The notes under the pieces: generated by a model
The model's database searches: none
Seen by the model: the letters and a program-made list of their open reading frames with translations, nothing else
Told to the model about the DNA's origin: nothing
From: Methylovirgula sp.
Lineage (GTDB): Bacteria > Pseudomonadota > Alphaproteobacteria > Rhizobiales > Beijerinckiaceae
Length of the DNA: 5,141 bases
Assembly: GCA_030038595.1 (NCBI GenBank)
Contig: JASHSW010000005.1
Coordinates: forward strand, 1 to 5,141
Direction of reading: 5' to 3'
In this document: positions 1-5,141 of the stretch, one piece after another
How positions within the stretch are numbered: the first letter of the stretch is position 1
How the letters are laid out: every line of letters begins with the position of its first letter
Position numbers and translations under genes: made by a program

Positions 1-437
1 TGCGTGACTTCCGCCACGATCGCCGCCGGGCCGATTTCAAGGGCGCGCTTAAGACCGCGCCAGCCGTCATGTGCGGCATAGTCTTCGAGCGACAGCGGAT
101 CGGTGATGCCGCAGCGAGCAAACGTCAGCCGCGTCTGGCGCGCCAGGAACGGATGTTCCTCCGGCCGGCCGATACGCAGCGGATGCGCGCCGCCCGCAAG
201 GAAGTCGGCGTCGAAAAGGCCAGCAACGTCGCGCGGCGCGACCGGCCCATAGCCGATGCGTCCCGCCGGCGTCTCGACTTCGACAAGCGGCTCGAGGAAG
301 AACATGCCGCGCGACCCGGTGCGGACCAGCGCGACCTCCTTGCCGCGCTCGCTGGCGATTTCGGCGATCGCCTTGGCGACCTTGTCGGCGCCGACCGCCA
401 GCGCCGCCGCGTCCTTGGGGACGAAGATGCGCGTCAT
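1..437 (-). CDS. fdsB: NAD-dependent formate dehydrogenase beta subunit FdsB (N-terminal 145 residues, cut by window edge)
   Basis: This is the flavin and NAD-binding subunit of the soluble molybdenum formate dehydrogenase. In the family it carries FMN and an iron-sulfur cluster and passes electrons from formate to NAD+ in the cytoplasm. The open frame starts at ATG 437-435 and runs off the window; only about the first quarter of a roughly 520-residue protein is visible, so the NADH, FMN and 4Fe-4S motifs lie outside. The visible part matches FdsB N-termini as I remember them: it starts MTRIFVPKDAAALAVGAD, has GSRGMFFLEPLVEVET near residues 43-58, GYGPV near 64-68, and LTFARCGITDPLSLEDY near 102-118. 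It holds a single cysteine, so no 2Fe-2S motif is seen in this segment. The ATG overlaps the fdsG stop (ATGA), and an AAGAGGTG ribosome binding site lies 8 bases upstream inside fdsG. fdsA is expected next, beyond position 1. A NuoF/HoxF relative is the alternative, but the N-terminus favours FdsB. Confidence 0.93.
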   Translation of the reverse strand, partial: MTRIFVPKDAAALAVGADKVAKAIAEIASERGKEVALVRTGSRGMFFLEPLVEVETPAGRIGYGPVAPRDVAGLFDADFLAGGAHPLRIGRPEEHPFLARQTRLTFARCGITDPLSLEDYAAHDGWRGLKRALEIGPAAIVAEVT

Positions 438-910
438 GGTTCGCACACCTCTTGCACCGCTTCGCCGAGTCGATCGGCGTCGAGAAGCCCGAGCGGCTCT
501 CCGTCGAGAAGCGCGGCCGGTCCGCTCGCGCAGAGCCCAAGACAATAGACGGGCTCGATCGTGAGTTCCCCATCGGGTGTCGTTTCATGCCAGCCGACGC
601 CGAGTTTGGCGAGACAGCGCCGCGCCACGGCTTCGCTGCCGCGACTCTGGCAAGCCTCGGCGCGGCAGATCTTCAATGTGTGGCGGCCGCCAGGGGCACG
701 ACGGAAATCGTGATAGAAGGTCAGCACGCCATGCACTTCAGCGCGCGACAGATTGAGGGCTGCGGCGATGTGCGGAACCGCCGCGTCGTCGATATAGCCG
801 AACTCTTCGTTGAAGGCGTGGAGGATCGGCAACAACGGGCCCTCAAGGCCGATATGTTCGGCGATGATTGCGTGGGCGCGCCCCTCGTCGAAACCAGACG
901 TCTTGGGCAT
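434..910 (-). CDS. fdsG: NAD-dependent formate dehydrogenase gamma subunit FdsG (NuoE-like 2Fe-2S protein)
   Basis: FdsG is the small 2Fe-2S subunit of the cytoplasmic formate dehydrogenase, homologous to NuoE of complex I, and takes part in electron transfer between FdsA and FdsB. The product is 158 residues, normal for the family. It has a helical N-terminal part (LLPILHAFNEEFGYI, about 26-40), the conserved ALNLSRAEVHGVLTFYHDFR stretch (51-70), and a thioredoxin-like 2Fe-2S domain with all four ligand cysteines: C82 and C87 in CRAEAC, C123 and C127 in CLGLC. The start chosen is ATG 910-908, preceded by GGTGG at a short 4-base spacing. An in-frame TTG at 949 would add 13 residues but has no ribosome binding site. 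It is the first gene of the fds cluster and overlaps fdsB by four bases (ATGA), so the two are probably translationally coupled. The upstream gap holds a LysR-type box and a hairpin touching the ribosome binding site. Confidence 0.95.
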   Translation of the reverse strand: MPKTSGFDEGRAHAIIAEHIGLEGPLLPILHAFNEEFGYIDDAAVPHIAAALNLSRAEVHGVLTFYHDFRRAPGGRHTLKICRAEACQSRGSEAVARRCLAKLGVGWHETTPDGELTIEPVYCLGLCASGPAALLDGEPLGLLDADRLGEAVQEVCEP

Positions 911-933
911 ATTTCCACCAAAATCGATTGGTG
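911..933 (-). promoter_or_regulatory. Hairpin covering part of the fdsG ribosome binding site
   Basis: On the minus strand, CACCAA (933-928) and TTGGTG (921-916) form a perfect 6-bp inverted repeat around a 6-base loop. They are followed by GAAAT and the fdsG ATG at 910. The GGTGG Shine-Dalgarno-like sequence (919-915) lies mostly in the 3' arm, so a folded stem would hide it. The core AATCGATT (922-929) is also an 8-bp palindrome, offset by one base from the hairpin centre, so a DNA-binding site is an alternative reading. The inverted repeat is directly visible; translational control is an inference. Confidence 0.4.
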
Positions 934-1008
934 CGGATCTGTCTATCAAGCGCAGCGCCGAATCACCTTAGCGACGCACACCCCCGACCAGGCACCATCG
1001 GGCAACCG

Positions 1009-1019
1009 GTTCTTAGAAC
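1009..1019. repeat. 11-bp palindrome in the lysR-fdsG gap
   Basis: GTTCT-T-AGAAC is a perfect inverted repeat with a single central base. It lies about 100 bases upstream of the fdsG ATG and just downstream, in the fds direction, of a TTGACG hexamer. It could be an operator, or it could be chance: a 5-bp arm is short. Confidence 0.3.
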
Positions 1020-1020
1020 G

Positions 1021-1032
1021 CGTCAAAAAATA
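1021..1032 (-). promoter_or_regulatory. Possible fds promoter elements
   Basis: Two rival readings exist on the minus strand. TATTTT (1032-1027) matches a sigma-70 -10 box at four of six positions, and would put the transcription start close to 65 bases from the centre of the LysR box at 1080-1094. That is the usual distance for an activator site, and the weak -35 would fit activator dependence. Alternatively TTGACG (1026-1021) could be a -35, but 17 bases downstream there is only GCCCGA, a poor -10. Neither is convincing alone. Confidence 0.2.
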
Positions 1033-1042
1033 GGTGGTCCTT

Positions 1043-1052
1043 CCGGTACCGG
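1043..1052. repeat. 10-bp palindrome CCGGTACCGG
   Basis: This perfect 10-bp palindrome lies between the LysR box and the possible fds promoter elements. There is no terminator-like arrangement: the downstream T-run on the minus strand (1030-1025) is 12 bases away and not attached to a stable stem. It may be an operator or chance in GC-rich DNA. Confidence 0.25.
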
Positions 1053-1079
1053 CGATCAAGAGAGCCTTTCCGTAAGCCT

Positions 1080-1094
1080 ATAGAAGACTCCTAT
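1080..1094. promoter_or_regulatory. LysR-type regulator binding box (ATAG-N7-CTAT)
   Basis: ATAG-AAGACTC-CTAT on the plus strand is a perfect 4-bp inverted repeat with a 7-base spacer and fits the T-N11-A rule for LysR-type sites. It starts 5 bases past the lysR stop codon and about 170 bases upstream of the fdsG start, a suitable place for a site controlling fds. A short direct repeat, AGCCT at 1063-1067 and 1075-1079, lies on the fds side of the box and might mark a second contact. The adjacent LysR protein is the natural candidate ligand; binding itself is inferred. Confidence 0.5.
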
Positions 1095-1098
1095 TGCG

Positions 1099-1992
1099 CT
1101 ACTTTGACGGCGACGCAATAAGAAATTTCGCTTCTGCGAAGAGGGCGCCTCCGAGAGGGGTCATCGGGTCCCGGCGGGGTACGACGAGGCCGATTTGATG
1201 CACCGCTTGCGGCTCGACGAGGGGGATTGATCGTATCGGCTCCGCAATATCGAGCGTTTCGACCAGTTTCTCGGCCATGATGCTCGCCCAGCACCCCGTG
1301 CGCACATGCGCATAAAGGGCGATCACCGAATTCGATTCGAGGGTCGGGGCCGGACGGTTGCCGGCGCTCGTCAACAGCTGGTCGATGATTCGGCGGTTCT
1401 GCATGTCGGGGGTGAGCAGGCAGAGGGGGATCCGGCCGACCTCCGCCCAGGTCACGCTTTTGCGCTCGGCGAATTGGCTTCCGGCCGAGGTCAGCAACCG
1501 GTATTCCTCGGCATAAAGGGGCAGGCTGCGCACCGTGCCGAGCGGCTCGTTATCGAGATAAGTAAGGCCCGCTTCGATCTCCAAATTGCCGAGTGCTTCG
1601 AGGATTTCCGCCGAGGTCATCGACATGACGCTGAACCGCACGCCCGGATGTTTGGCGCGGAACGGCGTGGTCAAGGCGGCGACCATGGTCAGCGCCGTCG
1701 GCACGGAAGCAATTTTCAGATGGCCGATGAGCCCGCTTTTCAAGCTGCGCACGTCCTGGCGCATGGCGCGCGCGTCGCCAACGATTCGCTTTGCCCATTC
1801 GAGCACCCGGTCGCCTTCCGCGGTCAGCCCGTGAAACCGCGAACTGCGGTTGACGAGGAGAACGCCGAGCGTGTCCTCCAATTGCTTGATGCCCGCTGAG
1901 AGCGTTGGCTGGGTGACACCGCATGCCTCGGCGGCGCGGCTGAAACTTTGTTCCCGCGCAACGGCAATGAAGAATTCGAGTTTGTCGATCAC
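1099..1992 (-). CDS. LysR-type transcriptional regulator, probable regulator of the fds formate dehydrogenase genes
   Basis: This is a cytoplasmic DNA-binding regulator of 297 residues, the normal LysR length. The winged helix-turn-helix is at the N-terminus (about 5-62), with the typical AVAREQSFSRAAEACGVTQP and LSAGIKQLEDTLGVLLVNRS stretches. A linker helix follows (about 62-88), then a substrate-binding-protein-like effector domain from GHLKIASVP (about 90) to near the end. The effector cannot be read from sequence; formate or a related C1 signal is a guess from context. The start is GTG 1992-1990, which gives the usual MIDKLEFF opening, but no clear Shine-Dalgarno sequence precedes it. 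The gene lies 55 bases after the phaC-like stop and 188 bases before fdsG, all on the same strand, so it is not divergent from its presumed target as many LysR genes are. LysR genes next to fds operons are known in other proteobacteria (fdsR), which supports the assignment. Confidence 0.92.
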   Translation of the reverse strand: MIDKLEFFIAVAREQSFSRAAEACGVTQPTLSAGIKQLEDTLGVLLVNRSSRFHGLTAEGDRVLEWAKRIVGDARAMRQDVRSLKSGLIGHLKIASVPTALTMVAALTTPFRAKHPGVRFSVMSMTSAEILEALGNLEIEAGLTYLDNEPLGTVRSLPLYAEEYRLLTSAGSQFAERKSVTWAEVGRIPLCLLTPDMQNRRIIDQLLTSAGNRPAPTLESNSVIALYAHVRTGCWASIMAEKLVETLDIAEPIRSIPLVEPQAVHQIGLVVPRRDPMTPLGGALFAEAKFLIASPSK

Positions 1993-2047
1993 GAAATTGG
2001 CCGGGAAAACGCGGGCGCGGGCAGATCAAGGCGAGCTCCGGTCCGTT

Positions 2048-3163
2048 CTACTGCGCGCTGATCCACCTGGCAATTTTCGGCCAGTGCTCTTTCAGCGTTT
2101 TGGCTCCCATGAACAGGCCGATATGGCCGCCGGGCACCGTCTCCTGAACGATTCGGTCCTTTGGCGTGCCGATGTATTTCGCAGCATCGAGGACCTGCTC
2201 GGGCGTTGTGATGTCGTCGGAAGCGCCAGCCAATAGATAGGTCGGACACATGATATTGCGAAGATTCAGCGTGCGCCCCAGTCCCACGAACTTACCCCTG
2301 GCGAGCCGGTTCTCCCGGAAGAGCTGCTTGATTACCTGAAGATACCAACGCCCCGGCAGGTCGATCGGATTCTCGTACCAGCTGTTGAACGTCTCCTCCT
2401 TCTTCAGATAGGCCGGGTCATCAATGTTCTCATAGAGATCGATCTGCTCCTGAATATAATGCTGCTCAGGGTGCATGTTTTTCCAGCCCTGCAGCATGAA
2501 TTTACCTTTCATCACGCCGCCGCCCATTGCAACCAGTTCCTGGTAGAACGACATTGGCGATCCGTGCACCATGCGCTTGATCGGCCCGTTGCCGGCGTCC
2601 GTGTCGATCGGCGAACCGGCGAGCACGAGCGAATTCACTTTGGCGGGAAAACGCGCCGCGATCATCGCCGCGACCCAGCCTCCTTGACAAAGGCCAACGA
2701 GATTGACGCGCCCGCCGAGATCGTCGATCGCAACGACGATCTCGGCGAGATAGTTGTCGATCTCAAGATCCTTCATGTCGTCGGTCGCCGCCTTCCAGTC
2801 GGTCAATGCGACGTGGGCAATGCCATTGGCGAGCAGCGTTTCGATGAGACTCTGTCCCTTATGATAATCGGCGATCATCGCCGTGTGGCCGGCATGCGGT
2901 GCATCGACAAGCGTCGGGATGCCGCTCGGCTTTCCATAGTCGCGGAGCTGCATCGTGCGCAGGTCGAGCCGAACCGCGTTGGGTGTCGCGAGCCTCGGTC
3001 GCAACTCGTCATGGATCTTGATCTCTTCGTCGAGGAACTTGAGGTTCCTTGCGTAGAGATCCATTCCGTCTTCCGCCAAACTCGCCGCCATCGCCATCGG
3101 CCAGAAGGCGGGGACGCTCGCTAGCGAGAATTCGGAGGATTTGACGGATGGTCGCTTTGGCAT
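2048..3163 (-). CDS. phaC: PHA-synthase-like alpha/beta hydrolase (class III PhaC-like, Cys-Asp-His triad)
   Basis: This is a 371-residue protein of the polyhydroxyalkanoate synthase/depolymerase branch of alpha/beta hydrolases. PhaC enzymes polymerise 3-hydroxyacyl-CoA on cytoplasmic storage granules. The nucleophile box is GLCQGG with C159, as in class III PhaC rather than the serine lipase box. The triad is completed by D317 (AGASDDITTP) and H347 (PGGHIGLF). The stretch FNSWYENPIDLPGRWYLQVI to FRENRLARGKF (about 259-292) also recalls class III PhaC and, less closely, the C-terminal domain of intracellular PHB depolymerase. Length is close to class III PhaC (about 355) and far below class I (about 590). 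No signal peptide is seen. Start is ATG 3163-3161, with AAAGGA six bases upstream; a TTG at 3208 would add 15 residues without such a site. No phaE, phaR, phasin, phaA or phaB gene is in the window, so the polymerising role is unproven. A thioesterase or depolymerase role is possible. Confidence 0.8.
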   Translation of the reverse strand: MPKRPSVKSSEFSLASVPAFWPMAMAASLAEDGMDLYARNLKFLDEEIKIHDELRPRLATPNAVRLDLRTMQLRDYGKPSGIPTLVDAPHAGHTAMIADYHKGQSLIETLLANGIAHVALTDWKAATDDMKDLEIDNYLAEIVVAIDDLGGRVNLVGLCQGGWVAAMIAARFPAKVNSLVLAGSPIDTDAGNGPIKRMVHGSPMSFYQELVAMGGGVMKGKFMLQGWKNMHPEQHYIQEQIDLYENIDDPAYLKKEETFNSWYENPIDLPGRWYLQVIKQLFRENRLARGKFVGLGRTLNLRNIMCPTYLLAGASDDITTPEQVLDAAKYIGTPKDRIVQETVPGGHIGLFMGAKTLKEHWPKIARWISAQ

Positions 3164-3169
3164 TGCTGA

Positions 3170-3175
3170 TCCTTT
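3170..3175 (-). promoter_or_regulatory. Ribosome binding site that sets the PhaC-like start
   Basis: AAAGGA on the minus strand is followed by a 6-base spacer and the ATG at 3163-3161. It favours this ATG over the in-frame TTG at 3208-3206, which has no comparable site. Confidence 0.7.
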
Positions 3176-3186
3176 CACATTGACAT

Positions 3187-3202
3187 GCCCGACGATCGGG
3201 GC
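3187..3202 (-). repeat. Small hairpin upstream of the PhaC-like gene
   Basis: CCCGA (3188-3192) and TCGGG (3196-3200) form a perfect 5-bp stem with a 3-base loop, 12 bases upstream of the AAAGGA ribosome binding site. A TTGTCA hexamer (3207-3202 on the minus strand) precedes it and TGTCAA follows at a 17-base spacing, so a weak promoter with the hairpin in its spacer is conceivable but would leave almost no leader. The function is unknown. Confidence 0.3.
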
Positions 3203-3225
3203 TGACAACCGAGCGCGGCAATTTC

Positions 3226-3255
3226 GAGCGCCGACCTCAGGCGGCTTCGGCGCTC
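3226..3255 (-). repeat. 9-bp GC-rich hairpin spanning the ATPase stop codon
   Basis: GAGCGCCGA (3226-3234) and TCGGCGCTC (3247-3255) are perfect inverted repeats with a 12-base loop. The outer end lies inside the ATPase TGA stop (3256-3254). On the transcribed strand the stem is followed by GAAATTGCC, not a T-run, so it is not a standard intrinsic terminator. It may partly terminate transcription, protect the 3' end of the ATPase message, or set different expression levels for the two neighbouring genes. Confidence 0.55.
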
Positions 3256-5141
3256 ATGCCGCGATGCGCCTTTCGGTAAAGCGAATATGACGCGCTTGGC
3301 GGGCGACACGATGATCAAGCAGACGGTAAGTGCCGATCTTGATCACGCTCGCGATAAAGAACGACAGTAACGTGTAGCCCCAGACCATGAGCGCGAGCGA
3401 CCAGCCGGTGGGCGCCATGAACAGACCGTAGACGACGATCAGCGTGCCGATGAGCTGCGTCGTTTCACAAGGGATGACTAGCTTCCAGTTTGGCCAGGGA
3501 TGCTCCCAGATCGCCCCCTTGTTGCGGGTCAGATAGATTGTCGAATGACCGGAAACCAAAAGCTTCAGAAACATCAGCGCCTGAACGAGCGGCTGGGACA
3601 GTGCCAGATAATCGCGCACGATCCAGAACATTCCAAAGCTCTCGATCACTCCATAGGTCCCGAGCGCTGATGCAATGGTGAGGACCCGCGCCATGTCCCA
3701 ACGTACCGGTCGCGGCGCGACCGGCGCGTTGTCGTAGGCGATCATCATAATCGGGATGTCGTTGAGCAAAGCGAGCAGCACGACCATGATCGCCGTGACT
3801 GGATAATAGTTGAAAATCAATATGCTCGCTGTCATGAACAGCAGCAGCCGCATGGTCTCCGCGATGCGGTACATCGCATAGCTATTCATCCGCTCGAAGA
3901 TGCGCCGGGCCTCTTCGATCGCCGTCGTAATTACCGAGAGGCCTGGCGCGGTCAGAACGAGATCGGCGGCGGCGCGGGCGGCGTCGGTCGCGCCGCTTAC
4001 CGCGATACCGACGTCCGCCTGCTTCAGCGCGGGGGCGTCGTTGACCCCGTCGCCCGTCATGCCGACGATGCGGCCGGAACTCTGAAGCGCCTCGACGATC
4101 TTGAACTTATGTTCGGGAAAGACACGGGCAAATCCGTCCGCCGCCAGAATGGCCGGGAGCCGATCGGCCGGCGCGTCCTTTCCGAAGATGGTTTCGGCGA
4201 CGACGATGTTTTGGCCGAGATGCAGCTGTCCGGCGATTTCCTTGGCGATCGCCTCATGGTCACCGGTGACCATCTTGATATCGACACCCATGGCGCGGGT
4301 TTTTGCGATCGTCTCGATGCAGTCGTCGCGGGGCGGATCGAAGAGCGGTAGCAATCCGAGAAAACGCCACTTCCCGGCCTCGTCGCTCCGCGCCACGCCG
4401 AGAGTCCGAAATCCCTTGGCGGCGTCTTGATCGACAAGCGCATTGATTGTTTCGCGCGCGGCGGTATCCGGCGCGCAAAGGTCGAGGACTACCTGCGGCG
4501 CACCTTTCACAACCTTAAAGCGCCTCCCTTGCTGTTCAATGTCCGCCTCAGCTCGCTTGGTGATAGGATCGAAGGACTGGAAGGCTTTCACGACGTACCC
4601 GTCGAGACCTGTGCCGGAAGAATAGCCAGCGAGGATTGCGGTATCGATCGCGTCAGGTGCATCGCGCTGTGACGCCAGCGCCGCCGCCAGCAGGAGCTCG
4701 TCGCGAGTGACGCCCTCGACGGGTTGAAGTTCGCCCAATGTCAGCTCGTTCTTGGTAAGCGTGCCGGTCTTGTCGCTGCATAGCGTGTCCATTCCGGCCA
4801 TCTCTTCGATCGATACGAGACGGGAAACGATGGCCTTAAACTTCGCCAGCCGTTCGGCGCCGACGGCCATCGTGACCGAGAGCACCGCCGGCAATGCGAC
4901 AGGGATCGACGCAACCGTAAGGATGAGAGCGAACTGAACGGTCTCGAGAAGTGGGTCGTGGCGGAATAAGGCCGCAAGTCCGATCACCAATACGAGGCCA
5001 ACGGTCACCAAGATGAGAAAATTGCCGATGCGCAGCACCGCGCGCTGGAAATGCGAAACGGTCTTGGCCTCTTCGACGAGATGCGCGGTCTTGCCGAAAT
5101 AGGTATTCATCCCGGTCGCCGTGACGAGACCGGTCATCTCG
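3254..5141 (-). CDS. P3A-type (plasma-membrane H+-exporting) P-type ATPase, C-terminal 628 residues, 5' end outside window
   Basis: This enzyme uses ATP to pump protons out across the cytoplasmic membrane, building proton-motive force or relieving acid stress. The frame is open through the window edge (a GAG codon precedes the ATG at 5137), so that ATG is internal; roughly the first 200 residues (M1, M2, most of the actuator domain) are missing. Counting from it: M3 and M4 at about 37-57 and 65-92 with the ion-path motif SIPVALPAVLS; DKTGTLT with the phosphorylated D122; KGAP at 211; DPPRDD at 267-272; MVTGDH at 289; TGDGVNDAPALK at 361-372. About six more membrane segments lie from 425 to 600. 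R430 in M5 and D460 in M6 (LLNDIP) align by eye with the proton-site residues R655 and D684 of plant H+-ATPase AHA2. The short C-terminus lacks a plant-like regulatory extension. Ca2+, Na+/K+ and heavy-metal types are unlikely given these motifs and the NTYFGKTAHLV segment near residue 11. Confidence 0.93.
   Translation of the reverse strand, partial: EMTGLVTATGMNTYFGKTAHLVEEAKTVSHFQRAVLRIGNFLILVTVGLVLVIGLAALFRHDPLLETVQFALILTVASIPVALPAVLSVTMAVGAERLAKFKAIVSRLVSIEEMAGMDTLCSDKTGTLTKNELTLGELQPVEGVTRDELLLAAALASQRDAPDAIDTAILAGYSSGTGLDGYVVKAFQSFDPITKRAEADIEQQGRRFKVVKGAPQVVLDLCAPDTAARETINALVDQDAAKGFRTLGVARSDEAGKWRFLGLLPLFDPPRDDCIETIAKTRAMGVDIKMVTGDHEAIAKEIAGQLHLGQNIVVAETIFGKDAPADRLPAILAADGFARVFPEHKFKIVEALQSSGRIVGMTGDGVNDAPALKQADVGIAVSGATDAARAAADLVLTAPGLSVITTAIEEARRIFERMNSYAMYRIAETMRLLLFMTASILIFNYYPVTAIMVVLLALLNDIPIMMIAYDNAPVAPRPVRWDMARVLTIASALGTYGVIESFGMFWIVRDYLALSQPLVQALMFLKLLVSGHSTIYLTRNKGAIWEHPWPNWKLVIPCETTQLIGTLIVVYGLFMAPTGWSLALMVWGYTLLSFFIASVIKIGTYRLLDHRVARQARHIRFTERRIAA

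Noticed and set aside
67..588. Minus-strand open frame of 173 codons across fdsB and fdsG
   Set aside because: It is out of frame with both recognised subunits, and its Arg-rich product is typical of a shifted frame of GC-rich coding DNA.
911..949. Longer fdsG starting at TTG 949
   Set aside because: There is no ribosome binding site before the TTG, and the added 13 residues look unlike FdsG N-termini; ATG 910 has GGTGG in front of it.
452..1033. Plus-strand open frame of 193 codons opposite fdsG
   Set aside because: It lies antisense to a clearly recognised fdsG, resembles no family, and is the kind of mirror frame common in GC-rich genes.
1021..1052. Intrinsic terminator after lysR made of the CCGGTACCGG palindrome and the T-run at 1030-1025
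   Set aside because: The palindrome has no loop and is 12 bases from the T-run, and no stable stem abuts the T-run.
1306..1899. Plus-strand open frame of 197 codons opposite the LysR gene
   Set aside because: Low-complexity, Arg/Gly/Ala-rich product antisense to a complete LysR gene; no family resemblance.
2459..3124. Plus-strand open frame of 221 codons opposite the PhaC-like gene
   Set aside because: Arg/His-rich product antisense to a protein with a full catalytic triad; a mirror frame.
3164..3208. Longer PhaC-like protein starting at TTG 3208
   Set aside because: No ribosome binding site there; ATG 3163 has AAAGGA at a good distance.
911..3253. FNR/FixK-type boxes (TTGAT-N4-ATCAA) in the intergenic gaps, looked for because proton pumps and storage genes can be oxygen-controlled
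   Set aside because: Only isolated TTGATC half-sites were seen, without the matching second half.

Overview
The window is a GC-rich, densely coded stretch, and every recognisable gene lies on the minus strand. Read in the direction of transcription (from position 5141 down to 1) the order is: a P3A-type proton-pumping P-type ATPase (5' end cut off by the window), a short cysteine-nucleophile PHA-synthase-like protein, a LysR-type regulator, and the first two genes of a soluble NAD-dependent, molybdenum-type formate dehydrogenase operon (fdsG, then fdsB, cut off at position 1). The gene families, the fds layout and the base composition suggest an alphaproteobacterium, perhaps Rhizobiales and perhaps a methylotroph or other formate user. 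This is an inference from family knowledge; no rRNA or other phylogenetic marker is present.

Region by region. At 3254-5141 is the ATPase, from just before transmembrane segment M3 to the C-terminus, with the phosphorylation, nucleotide-binding and proton-site motifs visible. A perfect 9-bp GC-rich inverted repeat spans its stop codon. At 2048-3163 is a 371-residue alpha/beta-hydrolase-fold protein with a GLCQGG box and a C-terminal half like class III PhaC, preceded by a good ribosome binding site. After a 55-base gap comes a GTG-started LysR regulator (1099-1992). The 188 bases between it and fdsG hold a textbook LysR-type box (ATAG-N7-CTAT, 1080-1094), two short palindromes and a hairpin that takes in part of the fdsG ribosome binding site. 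fdsG (434-910) and fdsB (1-437) overlap by four bases (ATGA), the sign of translational coupling.

How the genes may work together. FdsG and FdsB are the electron-output half of formate dehydrogenase: electrons from formate oxidation in FdsA (expected beyond position 1) pass through iron-sulfur clusters to FMN in FdsB and then to NAD+. The LysR protein is the obvious candidate regulator of fds, acting at the box just downstream of its own stop codon. The ATPase (ATP-driven proton export) and the PHA-synthase-like protein (carbon and reductant storage) share strand and spacing but have no proven link to formate oxidation; co-transcription through the whole window is possible.

No mobile element, tRNA, rRNA, CRISPR array or broken gene was seen. 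No gene here is of an unknown family. The points most worth checking are the compact PhaC-like enzyme without a visible partner subunit and the regulatory structures in front of fdsG.
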